From Sulfurovum sp. (GTDB taxonomy: Bacteria > Campylobacterota > Campylobacteria > Campylobacterales > Sulfurovaceae), in the NCBI GenBank assembly GCA_027082955.1, contig JALWTA010000017.1:1-64000 (forward strand): a stretch of 64,000 bases of DNA, written 5' to 3'. The notes below the pieces were generated by a model that searched no databases, was not told the DNA's origin, and worked only from the letters and a program-made list of their open reading frames with translations. How positions within the stretch are numbered: position 1 is the first letter of the stretch; the number at the start of each line of letters is the position of its first letter. Below, piece by piece: positions 24,862 through 33,790 of this stretch. The position numbers were made by a program, and so were the translations under genes.

Positions 24862-25518
24862 TTATGCTTTCCAGCGGTACCCAAGACCGCGTACATTGAC
24901 GATTGCATCCGGAAAAAGTTTTTTAAGCTGTGTGACATAGACACGAAGTGCCCCGTCACTCGCCTGCTGTCCGGAAGCCCACAGCCGCTCTCTTATCATC
25001 TCCATGCTGACCAACTCCCCTTTTGCCTCAAGCAGCAGTATCAGCAGATCAACAGCCTTCTTGCTGATATTGAGATCATTGCCGGATGTATCATAGAGCG
25101 TTTTGCTCATACTCTCAAGTCTATAGTCCCCCACCTGCACATACTTTTGACGTATCTGCCGACGCAGTACCGCCTCAATGCGCAGCAGCAGTTCATCCAG
25201 ATCAACCGGCTTTTTCATGTAATCATCCGCACCGACACCAAATCCTTCATGCAAAGAAGCTTTGTCTTCACGGGAAGTGAGAAAAATAGCGGGAGTCACA
25301 TCTTGACTTTCCCTCAGTTTTCCAAGGAGATCAAAACCGTTTTCATATGGAAGATTGACATCGAAAAGGTAGAGATCGTAGATGTTGCTATAGGTAAGAT
25401 CAAGTGCGGTGTAAGGGTCAAGCGCCGTATCGACAGCAAACCCCTCCTCTTCAAGAAAGTCCTGCAGTGTCTCGTTAAAGAGCTTGTCGTCTTCGAGAAG
25501 GAGGAGTTTAGCAGACAT
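24862..25518 (-). CDS. OmpR-family response regulator
   Basis: The 218 residues are a receiver (acidic pair ED-D at 9-11, phospho-acceptor Asp53 in YLFDVNLPYENG, conserved Thr in FLTSRED and Lys in MKKPVDLDELLLRI) and a winged-helix DNA-binding domain (DLNISKKAVDLLILLLEAKG, ending VRGLGYRWKA). Its ATG overlaps the fabG stop (TAATG). It pairs with the sensor kinase downstream. Targets are unknown; linkage to fabG and a lipid kinase suggests envelope lipid control. Confidence 0.95.
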   Translation of the reverse strand: MSAKLLLLEDDKLFNETLQDFLEEEGFAVDTALDPYTALDLTYSNIYDLYLFDVNLPYENGFDLLGKLRESQDVTPAIFLTSREDKASLHEGFGVGADDYMKKPVDLDELLLRIEAVLRRQIRQKYVQVGDYRLESMSKTLYDTSGNDLNISKKAVDLLILLLEAKGELVSMEMIRERLWASGQQASDGALRVYVTQLKKLFPDAIVNVRGLGYRWKA

Positions 25519-26261
25519 TACATGAACATCCCGCCATTTACTTTCAGGGTCTCTCCGGTTATGTAGGAAGCGTGGTCGGAAAGCAGGAACGCTACTGCAT
25601 CGGCTACCTCTTTTGGTTCACCGAAACGTCCCATCGGAATCTTGGCAATGAATGCCTCTTTGACCTCATCTTTGAGCACATCGGTCATCTCTGTGGCGAT
25701 GAAACCCGGAGTGATGGTGTTGTAGCGGATACCGCTGGCTGCTGCCTCAAGCGCAAAGCTTTTGGTCATGGCGATGGTACCGCCTTTGCTGGCACTGTAA
25801 TTGGTCTGTCCTGCATTGCCTGTCTCACCGACAATAGAGGCGATGTTGACCACAGAGCCAAAACGTTTTTTACGCATTACTTTGAGGGCTTCACGACAGC
25901 CGATGAAGGTCGATTTGAGATTGGCATTGATCACATCCATGAACTGTTCACTCTTCATACGCATTGCCAAACCATCCTTGGTAATCCCTGCATTGTTGAC
26001 AAGATAGGCAAGTGAGCCGTCAGTTGTCACAATCTGCTTGATCGCGTCAACAAATGCCGCCTCGTCACTGACATCAAATCCAATTGTCTCTGCCTGACCG
26101 CCGGCAGCTTCAATCTCTGCTTTCACTGCAGCCGCTTCCGCTTCTCCGCTTCGGTAGTTCACCCATACTTTCAATCCCATAGCTGCCAATCGCTTTGCAA
26201 TCTCCGCACCGATCCCTCTGCTCGCTCCTGTTACCAGGACATTATCCCCTGAAAATTTCAT
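25518..26261 (-). CDS. fabG: 3-oxoacyl-ACP reductase
   Basis: This 247-residue short-chain dehydrogenase reduces beta-ketoacyl-ACP with NADPH in fatty-acid elongation. It has the TGASRGIG nucleotide loop, NNAG, the catalytic Ser in VNIASIVGETG and YSASKGG (YxxxK), and the FabG-type end ITGETLKVNGGMFM. It overlaps the response regulator start by 1 nt. It is away from acpP-fabF-accA, heading a signalling operon. Confidence 0.95.
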   Translation of the reverse strand: MKFSGDNVLVTGASRGIGAEIAKRLAAMGLKVWVNYRSGEAEAAAVKAEIEAAGGQAETIGFDVSDEAAFVDAIKQIVTTDGSLAYLVNNAGITKDGLAMRMKSEQFMDVINANLKSTFIGCREALKVMRKKRFGSVVNIASIVGETGNAGQTNYSASKGGTIAMTKSFALEAAASGIRYNTITPGFIATEMTDVLKDEVKEAFIAKIPMGRFGEPKEVADAVAFLLSDHASYITGETLKVNGGMFM

Positions 26262-26286
26262 ATTGCTCCTTTATATATGTAATTGA

Positions 26287-26625
26287 TTAACACTCAAACA
26301 GTCTTTTTTTGATCTTTTCAAGAAAGGCATAATCCTCTTGGCTGATCTTGTCCGAATAGATCATATGGTTCAACTGTTCAAGCAGGTGAAATTTGGAAAG
26401 TTTGTCTTCACACAGTGCCTGATTGATCACATCGATATGTTCATCCAAATCATAGTCGGTATGAAGTACTTTTGTTAAAAAATCTTTTGCTTCCTCTTCG
26501 CTACAGTCGAAATCTTCACCCATGATCGCACAAAAAAGAGGCGCCTCTTTCTCCACATCCCGATGGTCTATTTTGATAATATGCGCCAGCAGTGTGCCAA
26601 CCGACTCTTTGATACGTTTTTCCAT
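26287..26625 (-). CDS. Hypothetical helical protein, possibly TerB-like
   Basis: The 112-residue acidic, all-helical protein has paired Asp/Glu clusters (AIMGEDFDCSEEEAKDFL, SDKISQEDYAFLEKI) like the TerB/tellurite-resistance helical fold, but I cannot confirm the conserved metal-binding residues. No signal peptide or membrane segment. It lies 25 nt before fabG on the same strand and may be the first gene of that operon. Confidence 0.55.
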   Translation of the reverse strand: MEKRIKESVGTLLAHIIKIDHRDVEKEAPLFCAIMGEDFDCSEEEAKDFLTKVLHTDYDLDEHIDVINQALCEDKLSKFHLLEQLNHMIYSDKISQEDYAFLEKIKKRLFEC

Positions 26626-26710
26626 GATTGCGTCTCCTTTTCAACAGCACATTGTACACACCCGATTGTGTACAGACAGATATCCTGCTATTGTACCAAA
26701 TATCTGGAGA

Positions 26711-28195
26711 CTATGCAATCAGCGGTTCATCCATCTCCTCTGGTATATCCAAGCCCATCAGCTTCAGCACTGTAGGCGCGACATTGTTCAGTCCGCCACC
26801 CTCTTTGACTTCTGTAACGCCTTCTGCCAGCACAAAACACCATACATCCCCAACCGTATGATTGGTCAGCACATGTCCTTCTCCGTCACACATCTCTTCA
26901 CAGTTACCGTGGTCTGAAGTCAGCACAACCGCATATCCGAGTGCCTGCGCTTTTTCGATAATCTGTCCCAGTTCATGATCGACAGCCTCTACCGCTTTGA
27001 CAGCAGCGTCAAAGTTACCGGTATGTCCCACCATATCACCGTTTGCGAAGTTGACCACAATAAAATCATACGCTTCATCCATCGCTGTACGTACCGCTTC
27101 ACCAACCTGGGGTGCGGACATTTCCGGTTTCATATCATAGGTTTTGACATCAGGACTTGGAATGAGCACACGGCTCTCTGACTCCACAGGGGTTTCGATG
27201 CCGCCGTTAAAGAAGAAGGTCACATGGGCATACTTCTCGGTCTCTGCCGTATGCAACTGACACAGCCCGGCACGCGAAATCACTTCTGCCAATGTATTTT
27301 TTGGTGCCTCTTTGGGAAAGAGTACAGGGTAAGGGAAACTCGCATCATACTGTGTCATCGTGGCAATATGCAGCGGAATATATCTGCGTTCAAAGGCATC
27401 AAACTCAGGATCACCCAATGCCGTCGTGATCTCCCGTACACGGTCAGAACGGAAATTGGTCACAATGACTGCATCACCCTCCTGCATCCCGTCATAATCG
27501 GCAAATGCCACAGGTTCGATAAACTCATCGGTCTCACCTTTGGCATAACTTGCCTCCACGTAGGCTTTCGGATCAAGATCACTCTTGGGTGTCGCTTCTG
27601 CAATGGCACGGTAGCCCTTCTCCACACGCTCCCAGCGGTTATCCCTGTCCATTGTATAGAAACGCCCGCCAATGGTTGCAATCTTGATATGCTCATTGCA
27701 GATCGCCTCTATCTGTTCAATGTATCCATTTGCCGAAGTAGGACTCACATCACGCCCGTCTGTGATCAAATGCAAAAATACCTGTTTGCCTCGACTTGCC
27801 GCCAGTTTTGCAAAACCGATAGTATGCTCAATGTGTGAATGTACCCCACCGTCACTAAGCAGTCCAATCAGATGCACACGGTCACTCTTTTGCAGTACCG
27901 TACTAAGCGCCTCGTTGGTTTCAATGCTGCCATCTTCAAGTGCCAAAGAGATCTTAACAAGATCCTGGTAGAGCACACGCCCTGAACCAATGGTCATGTG
28001 TCCGACTTCAGAGTTTCCCATCTGCCCTTCGGGAAGCCCGACACTTAGCCCATAGGTGGCGATAAGCGCTTTAGGTGCCTCTTTCAACAGAGTGTCATAG
28101 GTCGGTTTTTTCGCTGCATCAAATGCATTGCATGCACTCTGCGGTTTATAGCCGATGCCGTCTGTAATGATCAGTATTGTCTTTTGTCTATCCAT
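26711..28195 (-). CDS. gpmI: Cofactor-independent phosphoglycerate mutase
   Basis: GpmI interconverts 3- and 2-phosphoglycerate using two Mn ions and a phosphoserine intermediate. The 494 residues are usual for Campylobacterota. Seen are the N-terminal metal Asp ([10 protein letters not shown]), the catalytic Ser in [14 protein letters not shown], the substrate region [22 protein letters not shown] and [10 protein letters not shown]. It is transcribed alone and divergently from mraY. Confidence 0.97.
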   Translation of the reverse strand: MDRQKTILIITDGIGYKPQSACNAFDAAKKPTYDTLLKEAPKALIATYGLSVGLPEGQMGNSEVGHMTIGSGRVLYQDLVKISLALEDGSIETNEALSTVLQKSDRVHLIGLLSDGGVHSHIEHTIGFAKLAASRGKQVFLHLITDGRDVSPTSANGYIEQIEAICNEHIKIATIGGRFYTMDRDNRWERVEKGYRAIAEATPKSDLDPKAYVEASYAKGETDEFIEPVAFADYDGMQEGDAVIVTNFRSDRVREITTALGDPEFDAFERRYIPLHIATMTQYDASFPYPVLFPKEAPKNTLAEVISRAGLCQLHTAETEKYAHVTFFFNGGIETPVESESRVLIPSPDVKTYDMKPEMSAPQVGEAVRTAMDEAYDFIVVNFANGDMVGHTGNFDAAVKAVEAVDHELGQIIEKAQALGYAVVLTSDHGNCEEMCDGEGHVLTNHTVGDVWCFVLAEGVTEVKEGGGLNNVAPTVLKLMGLDIPEEMDEPLIA

Positions 28196-28298
28196 TATAG
28201 TGTCTTCTCTTATTTTTTATGAAATCATAGTAAAATAAGCTTTTGTAAACCTAAAAGGGCTTGATGTGCCCTAAACCATTTGAAAGTTGCTGATACCT

Positions 28299-29357
28299 AT
28301 GCTCTATACACTATCCCATCTTTTCGACATCAACCTTTTTGGATATATCTCCGTACGTGCCGGGTTCGCTTTTATGATCGCATTTATCTTCACCCTTGCT
28401 GTCATGCCAAAATATATCCGGTGGGCAGCGGCGCGCAATGCCAACCAGCCTATCAGCAAATTTGTCAAAGCGCATGAGAGCAAAGGGAAGACACCCACTA
28501 TGGGAGGTGCCATTTTCCTTGCCGGTACGCTTCTTTCGGCACTGCTGACTGTTGATCTTTCAAATCCCTATATCTGGGGAGGCATCATCACCCTGACCGG
28601 CTTTGGTGCAGTAGGTATGAAAGACGATCTTGGCAAAGTGCTCTCTGGAGACAACCTTGAAGGACTCAGCCCAAGAGGAAAAATGGCACTTCTTGCCATC
28701 ATTGCCGCCATCGCAACAGGGTTGCTGCTTGTTTCCGGATTTCCTACAGAGTTTTATCTCCCTTTTTTGAAAACACCCCTCTTTGACATGGGCATCTTTT
28801 CCCTCTTCTTCTGGATACTGATCTTTCTGGCAACCACCAACGCTGTCAACCTGACAGACGGACTGGACGGACTGGCAACGGTTCCCTCAATCATCGCACT
28901 CTTTACCCTCGGTATCATCGTCTATATTACAGGGCATGCCATCTTCTCCAGCTACCTGCTGATCCCCAATATCAAGGGGGTAGGAGAGGTAATGATCCTT
29001 GCTGCTGCACTTGGCGGTGGGCTCATGGGCTTTCTATGGTACAACGCCTACCCCGCAGAGGTCTTCATGGGAGATACCGGTTCACTCGCTATCGGCGGGT
29101 TCCTTGCTTACCTCGCTATTCTTGGGAAAAGTGAAGTGCTGTTGATTCTCATTGGCTTTATTTTTGTCGTTGAGACCCTTTCTGTTATTTTTCAGGTAGG
29201 GAGTTTCAAACTGAGAGGCAAACGCATCTTTCTTATGGCACCCATCCACCACCACTTCGAACTCAAAGGCTGGCCGGAGAACAAGATCATTATCCGTTTT
29301 TGGATGATCGCCTTTATTGCCAATATTTTGGCGCTGATCAGCTTTAAGTTCAGATAA
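28299..29357 (+). CDS. mraY: Phospho-N-acetylmuramoyl-pentapeptide transferase
   Basis: MraY makes lipid I by moving phospho-MurNAc-pentapeptide to undecaprenyl phosphate. The 352-residue protein has about ten membrane helices and the catalytic loops [39 protein letters not shown] and the His cluster [14 protein letters not shown] chose ATG 28299 (MLYTLSHLF), near the family N-terminus; an upstream TTG (28287) is less likely. It precedes murD, as in many dcw clusters, but the rest of the cluster is not here. Confidence 0.96.
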   Translation: MLYTLSHLFDINLFGYISVRAGFAFMIAFIFTLAVMPKYIRWAAARNANQPISKFVKAHESKGKTPTMGGAIFLAGTLLSALLTVDLSNPYIWGGIITLTGFGAVGMKDDLGKVLSGDNLEGLSPRGKMALLAIIAAIATGLLLVSGFPTEFYLPFLKTPLFDMGIFSLFFWILIFLATTNAVNLTDGLDGLATVPSIIALFTLGIIVYITGHAIFSSYLLIPNIKGVGEVMILAAALGGGLMGFLWYNAYPAEVFMGDTGSLAIGGFLAYLAILGKSEVLLILIGFIFVVETLSVIFQVGSFKLRGKRIFLMAPIHHHFELKGWPENKIIIRFWMIAFIANILALISFKFR

Positions 29358-29360
29358 TAT

Positions 29361-29556
29361 GAAGCGCTGAGTGTTGAGCGTTGAGTACTGAGAGATTTTA
29401 ACTCACAACCAATATTGTGCTAAAATCACAAAAACATACTATCAAAGAGCAGACAATGAATACCCCATCAATAAAAGCATTGCAAAGCAATGCATACCAT
29501 AACCCTTCACTCTTCACTCTTCACTCTTCACTAACAAAGCAAGACCTTGCTTTGTT
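29361..29556. repeat. Heptamer-array element at the mraY-murD junction
   Basis: A GTTGAGC/GAGTGTT array (29361-29394) follows mraY. ATAAAAGCATTGCAAAGC (hairpin 29477-29493), ATACC and an inverted array (CTTCACT units, 29503-29532) lie inside the murD reading frame. The outer junction is AACAAAGCAA-GACC-TTGCTTTGTT (29533-29556), an inverted duplication of the native murD start region. The left array matches not this right array but the one at 29792-29824, so two insertions may overlap here. Confidence 0.7.
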
Positions 29557-30772
29557 CGGTTACGGACTAACAACAAAGGCAATCGCCAAAAAACTCGGCG
29601 GTGGCTGCACCTTTTTTGACGACAATTGCAAAACACCTTATACTGATGAGATGGGTAACCAGATCTTTCCCTCAGAGATGTTCGACCCTGACAAAAGCAG
29701 CCTTGAGATAACCACCCCAAGCCTTCCCCCAAAACACCCGCTAATCCAACAAGCCAAAAACCTCATGAGCGAATATGACTATTTTCTTTCCCCTGAACGC
29801 TCAACGCTGAACACTGAACACTCCAAACCGTTCACGGTTTGGATAAGCGGCACCAATGGCAAAACAACCACCACCCAAATGCTCACCCATCTGCTCAAAG
29901 ACCGTGGTGCGGTAAGCGGCGGCAACATCGGTACCCCTTTGGCAGAACTTGACCCCAAAGCCCCTGTCTGGGTGCTAGAGACAAGTTCTTTTACACTCCA
30001 CCACACCCGTACTGCTTCACCAGATATCTATCTGCTGCTGCCTATTACACCAGACCATCTCGACTGGCACGGTACACCGGAAGCCTATGCCGCAGACAAA
30101 CTGCGTCCGCTGCTTACCATGCGAGAGGGAGAGCTCGCACTTGTACCCAAAGGGCTTGACCTCCCCAAAACCGATGCCTATGTAGTTGAGTACGACAGCA
30201 ATGCATCTCTCTGTAACTATTTCGGTCTGGATCAGACAAAACTCAATTACAAAGGTGCTTTTTTGCAGGATGCACTGCTTGCACTGGCTGTCACAAAAGT
30301 GCTTTTTGATGTAACAGACTACGATCTTCTTAACCACTTTGAACGTGATGCGCACCGACAGGAGGAGCTTACCGATACTAAGGAACGGCTCTGGGTCAAC
30401 GACTCCAAAGCCACCAACCTCGATGCGGCAATACAGGCGGTTAAAACCTATGCCCATACCCCCATCCACCTTATCCTCGGCGGCGATGACAAAGGGGTTG
30501 ACCTTACCCCGCTTTTTGAGACTATCGTACCCCTGAACATCACCCTCTACAGCATCGGTGCAAACAGTGAAAAAATAAAAGCCCTCTCAGAACGTTTTGG
30601 TATTAATCTAAAAGAGGCAGGTACACTCGAGCGTGCCGTAGCTATGATCGACAAAGTCCATACCGACAACAGCACCGCCCTTCTCTCTCCCGCTGCGGCA
30701 AGTTTCGACCAGTTCAACTCCTACAAGCACCGGGGAGAGACCTTTGTTTCACTTGTAAAAGCACTTTCCTAA
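29456..30772 (+). CDS. murD: UDP-N-acetylmuramoylalanine-D-glutamate ligase with repeat-derived N-terminus
   Basis: MurD adds D-Glu to UDP-MurNAc-Ala. The 438 residues include the N-terminal Rossmann region beginning LALFGYGLTTKAIAK, the P-loop SGTNGKTTTTQML, the central ligase region and a C-terminal domain (HLILGGDDKGVDLTPL). Residues 1-32 (including [13 protein letters not shown]) are translated from a heptamer-array element; the native protein probably began near LALFGYG. A further short segment (ERSTLNTEHSKPF) just before the ATP domain also comes from an array. ATG 29456 is preferred over GTG 29417, which overlaps a probable -10 (TAAAAT). Confidence 0.9.
   Translation: MNTPSIKALQSNAYHNPSLFTLHSSLTKQDLALFGYGLTTKAIAKKLGGGCTFFDDNCKTPYTDEMGNQIFPSEMFDPDKSSLEITTPSLPPKHPLIQQAKNLMSEYDYFLSPERSTLNTEHSKPFTVWISGTNGKTTTTQMLTHLLKDRGAVSGGNIGTPLAELDPKAPVWVLETSSFTLHHTRTASPDIYLLLPITPDHLDWHGTPEAYAADKLRPLLTMREGELALVPKGLDLPKTDAYVVEYDSNASLCNYFGLDQTKLNYKGAFLQDALLALAVTKVLFDVTDYDLLNHFERDAHRQEELTDTKERLWVNDSKATNLDAAIQAVKTYAHTPIHLILGGDDKGVDLTPLFETIVPLNITLYSIGANSEKIKALSERFGINLKEAGTLERAVAMIDKVHTDNSTALLSPAAASFDQFNSYKHRGETFVSLVKALS
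29792..29842. repeat. Heptamer array inside murD
   Basis: The in-frame array CTGAACG CTCAACG CTGAACA CTGAACA (29793-29820) is the inverse of the array after mraY (29361-29394). It is followed at once by the perfect hairpin CCAAACCG-TTCA-CGGTTTGG (29823-29842), whose 3' half encodes native FTVW residues. Confidence 0.65.
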
Positions 30773-30825
30773 AGAGAAAAAACAGGAAAACCGCTTTTTC
30801 TCAATCTTTTTTAAGGTTACATAGC

Positions 30826-30831
30826 TATAAT
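30826..30831 (+). promoter_or_regulatory. Putative tRNA-Phe -10 box
   Basis: TATAAT in AGCTATAATTTC, 24 bp before the mature tRNA 5' end; T-rich upstream. Confidence 0.6.
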
Positions 30832-30854
30832 TTCATCCACTTCACGACAACAGT

Positions 30855-30930
30855 GGCTCTGTAGCTCAGTTGGTAGAGCAAAGGATTGAAAATCCTTGTG
30901 TCGGCGGTTCGATTCCGTCCAGCGCCACCA
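30855..30930 (+). tRNA. tRNA-Phe (GAA)
   Basis: The 76-nt cloverleaf has GGCTCTG as 5' acceptor strand, D arm GCTC/GAGC, anticodon stem AAGGA/TCCTT with loop TTGAAAA (anticodon GAA), T arm GGCGG-TTCGATT-CCGTC and encoded CCA. The 3' acceptor strand CAGCGCC leaves position 4 (T) opposite C69, a mismatch in an otherwise paired stem. It stands alone between murD and rimO. Confidence 0.95.
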
Positions 30931-31013
30931 TCCCTACTTTTTATCTCAATCTTTTATCATTAGATCAACAATCAGTTTTGTTTTTCAATAATATTTCTAT
31001 CCCTCATTTATGT

Positions 31014-31074
31014 TATACTTCCATCATCATTACCGCATTCAATGCCGTAATATCCATAAAGACAGTTTCTGTCT
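31014..31074 (+). promoter_or_regulatory. Putative rimO promoter and leader hairpin
   Basis: TATACT (31014-31019) is a likely -10 for rimO, 88 bp before its start. In the leader AGACAG-TTT-CTGTCT (31060-31074) forms a 6-bp hairpin followed by an A/T-rich stretch; it could weakly end transcription from tRNA-Phe or tune rimO. Confidence 0.4.
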
Positions 31075-31106
31075 AATATATTTTACTGAATAACGGATCA
31101 TCTATT

Positions 31107-32435
31107 ATGTCAAAAAAACTCCACCTTGTCAGCCTCGGCTGCACCAAAAACCTCGTTGACTCCGAAGTGATGCTCGGCAGACTTCAGGAGTACGAGATCA
31201 CCGACGACAACACCGAAGCGGATGTCATTATCGTCAACACCTGTGGCTTTATCGATGCTGCCAAAGAGGAGAGTATCAATACTGTCCTAAACCTCCACGA
31301 TGAACGGAAAAAAGACTCTGTACTGGTCATGGCAGGATGCCTCTCGGAGCGCTACAAAGAGGAGCTGATGCAGGAGCTTCCAGAGATCGACATCTTCACC
31401 GGTGTAGGCGACTACGAAAAGATCGATGCGCTTATCGCCAAAAAGCAGAGTACCTTCTCCCCGGAAGTCTATCTCGCTACCGAAGAGAGTGGCAGGGTCA
31501 TCACAGGATCGAACTACCATGCCTACATCAAGATCGCTGAGGGCTGCAACCAGCAGTGCAGCTTCTGTGCGATCCCAAGTTTCAAGGGCAAACTCCATTC
31601 TCGTAGCCTCGAGTCGATCGTCAAAGAGGTGCGTATGCTGGCGGAGAGGGGTTTCTATGACTTCTCTTTCATCTCACAGGACAGCTCCAGCTACGGACGC
31701 GATATAGGGCTCAAAGACGGTCTGCGTGACCTCATCAAAGCAGTTGAATCCATCGATGGTGTCAAAAGTGCGCGTATCCTCTACCTCTATCCAAGTACGA
31801 CAAGTTTTGCACTCATCGATGATATCGCCGACTCCAAGATCTTTCAAACCTACTACGATATGCCCATCCAGCACATCGATGACTGTGTCCTCAAGACGAT
31901 GAAGCGGGGCTTTGGAGAAGAGAAGACCATCGCCCTGCTTGAACATATGAAGAGTAAACCTGATGCCTTCATCCGTACCTCTGTCATCGCCGGGCATCCT
32001 GGAGAGAGTGAAGAGAGCTTTGCCAAACTTTGTGACTTCATGGAAAACTTCGGCTTTGACCGCTTCAATGTCTTCGCCTACTCCAACGAAGAGACAACAG
32101 CTGCCTACACCATGGAGCAGCTGCCGCCAGAAGTGATCGAAAGCAGAGCCCAGATCCTGGGCAAAATCGCAGAAAAGACCACAAAAACCTCGCTTGAAAA
32201 GATGGTCGGCAAAACCGTTACCCTCGTCATCGACGGCGAAAGCGACGAACACGAGTTCCTCCTCTCCGCACGTCCGCTGCAATGGGCAGTAGACATCGAC
32301 GGAGAAGTGCTTGTCAACGATACCAACGACCTTCCTGTGGTGTATGGTAAGCTGTATAAGGCAAAGATCACTGAGTTGATAGGTAATCAATTGCTTGCCA
32401 CCCTGATTAGTGAGGAAGTAGGAAGTAGGAAGTAG
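31107..32435 (+). CDS. rimO: Ribosomal protein uS12 methylthiotransferase
   Basis: RimO is a radical-SAM enzyme that methylthiolates an Asp of ribosomal protein S12. The 442 residues comprise the MTTase domain (HLVSLGCTKNLVDSEVMLG, with Cys ligands also in NTCGFIDAAKEES and AGCLSERY), the radical-SAM motif EGCNQQCSFCAIPSFKG, and a C-terminal TRAM domain. LGCTKNLVDSE distinguishes it from MiaB. The final residues EEVGSRK are encoded by a GTAGGAA array, so the native C-terminus was probably shorter. The four-helix-bundle gene starts 3 nt after the stop. Confidence 0.96.
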   Translation: MSKKLHLVSLGCTKNLVDSEVMLGRLQEYEITDDNTEADVIIVNTCGFIDAAKEESINTVLNLHDERKKDSVLVMAGCLSERYKEELMQELPEIDIFTGVGDYEKIDALIAKKQSTFSPEVYLATEESGRVITGSNYHAYIKIAEGCNQQCSFCAIPSFKGKLHSRSLESIVKEVRMLAERGFYDFSFISQDSSSYGRDIGLKDGLRDLIKAVESIDGVKSARILYLYPSTTSFALIDDIADSKIFQTYYDMPIQHIDDCVLKTMKRGFGEEKTIALLEHMKSKPDAFIRTSVIAGHPGESEESFAKLCDFMENFGFDRFNVFAYSNEETTAAYTMEQLPPEVIESRAQILGKIAEKTTKTSLEKMVGKTVTLVIDGESDEHEFLLSARPLQWAVDIDGEVLVNDTNDLPVVYGKLYKAKITELIGNQLLATLISEEVGSRK

Positions 32436-32834
32436 GAGTGAAAGAGAGTGTTTTATTGGAAAAGAGTTTGGCTTTTGCATTACGTATTATCAAACTCTCT
32501 CGTTATCTACAACAAGAGCATAAAGAGTATATTTTATCTAAACAGGTAGTCCGTAGCGGAACAGCTATTGGAGCACTCATTCGAGAAGCACAATACGCAC
32601 AATCTAAGGCAGATTTTCTTAGCAAACTTACTATTGCACTTAAAGAAGCCAATGAAACAAAATATTGGCTAACAATATTGGTAGAATCATCATATATTAC
32701 GCAAACGATGTATCAAAGTATTGAACCTGATGCTGAAGAACTCCTAAAACTGCTTATTGCAAGTACAAAAACATTAAAACAAGGGGAGTAGTCCATGCTC
32801 ACACTCCTACCTCCTACCTCCTACCTCCTACCTA
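32411..32834 (+). mobile_element. Second heptamer-array element with a four-helix-bundle gene
   Basis: Left array of GTAGGAA units (32411-32440), a complete four-helix-bundle gene, then an inverted array (CTCCTAC, CTCCTAC, CTCCTAC; 32800-32834). The GCATTGC hairpin of other copies is not seen. The element joins rimO and tilS into one run: its left array encodes the RimO tail, and its right array encodes the TilS N-terminus. Mobility is inferred from the shared architecture with 766-1210. Confidence 0.65.
32438..32791 (+). CDS. Four-helix-bundle protein, second copy
   Basis: This 117-residue protein is closely similar to the one at 802-1167: both have KEYILSKQV, RSGT-IGAL, YAQSKADFL and LKEANET-YW in the same order. 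It belongs to the 23S-IVS/Avd-like four-helix-bundle family. The start is a GTG (32438) inside the heptamer array, with AGGA from the array 7 nt before it. Its last codons (AAGGGGAG) form the Shine-Dalgarno of tilS, which starts 3 nt after its stop, so tilS translation depends on the element. Confidence 0.85.
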   Translation: MKESVLLEKSLAFALRIIKLSRYLQQEHKEYILSKQVVRSGTAIGALIREAQYAQSKADFLSKLTIALKEANETKYWLTILVESSYITQTMYQSIEPDAEELLKLLIASTKTLKQGE

Positions 32835-33790
32835 AAAAGAATCTCCTCGCTTTCTCCGCCGGTATCGACTCCTCTGCCCTCTTTTTCCTTCTTTTGGAAA
32901 ATAACATCACATTCGACATCGCTATTGTCGATTATGGCACAAGGGCTCAAAGCAAAGCGGAGGTAGCGCATGCCAAGGCGTTGGCAGCACAATACAACCT
33001 CACCTGCCATACCGCAACAGCACCTCAGTTTACCTCACACTTCGAACAGCAGGCACGAACGTTTCGCTATGATTTTTTCGAGTCACTCATACAACAACAC
33101 GGCTATGACACCCTGCTCACTGCCCATCAGCTCAATGATCAACTGGAATGGTTTTTGATGCGTCTAAGTAAAGGAGCGGGAGTGAGCGAACTTGTAGGAC
33201 TGGAACCTGTCACAGACAAGGGGTACTACACACTGCTGCGTCCGCTGCTTGAACATACCAAAGCAGAGCTGCTCGAGTATCTTGAATCAAACGGTTACCC
33301 CTATTTTGTCGATGAAAGCAACAGTAAGGAGAAGTATGAACGCAACCGCTTCAGAAAAGCCTTTTCTGATCCGCTTCTTAAAGACTACAGCGAAGGAATA
33401 CGCCGAAGTTTCAACTATCTCAGAGAAGAGAAAAAAAGACTTGAAGCAGACTATGAAGTAATCACAAAGATAAAATCACTAAGCATCATCAAGCTACACA
33501 ACATCCAAGCCAAAAGCAAAGCGGCAGATGTCACACTCAAGCAACTTGGCTATCTCCTCTCTGCCGCACAAAGAGAGGAGATTGACAAGGAAGACTCACT
33601 GGTGATCGGCGGCAAATGGGCAGTGGCGTATCAAGAGGGGCTTCTCTACATCGCCCCCTACCTCACTACCGATATGCCCAAAGCATTCAAAGAGCGATGC
33701 AGAACAAACAAAATACCGTCAAAAATAAGACCCTATCTCTTCGAAGCAGAGATCAATCCGGAAAAAATACACCAATTAAACCATCCGTAG
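32795..33790 (+). CDS. tilS: tRNA(Ile)-lysidine synthase with repeat-derived N-terminus
   Basis: TilS puts lysidine at C34 of tRNA-Ile(CAU), an essential decoding step. The 331 residues include the ATP PP-loop (FSAGIDSSALFFLL), then AIVDYGTRAQSKAEVAHAKAL, a HQLNDQLEWFLMRL region and TLLRPLLEHTKAELLEYLE. It is short, as usual in this phylum, without the long C-terminal domains. The first 13 residues (MLTLLPPTSYLLP) are the translated inverted heptamer array; native sequence resumes at KKNLLAFSAG. The stop codon starts a REP-like repeat. Confidence 0.93.
   Translation: MLTLLPPTSYLLPKKNLLAFSAGIDSSALFFLLLENNITFDIAIVDYGTRAQSKAEVAHAKALAAQYNLTCHTATAPQFTSHFEQQARTFRYDFFESLIQQHGYDTLLTAHQLNDQLEWFLMRLSKGAGVSELVGLEPVTDKGYYTLLRPLLEHTKAELLEYLESNGYPYFVDESNSKEKYERNRFRKAFSDPLLKDYSEGIRRSFNYLREEKKRLEADYEVITKIKSLSIIKLHNIQAKSKAADVTLKQLGYLLSAAQREEIDKEDSLVIGGKWAVAYQEGLLYIAPYLTTDMPKAFKERCRTNKIPSKIRPYLFEAEINPEKIHQLNHP

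Noticed and set aside
28287-28298. Upstream TTG start for mraY
   Set aside because: ATG 28299 gives the family N-terminus; the TTG has no better Shine-Dalgarno.
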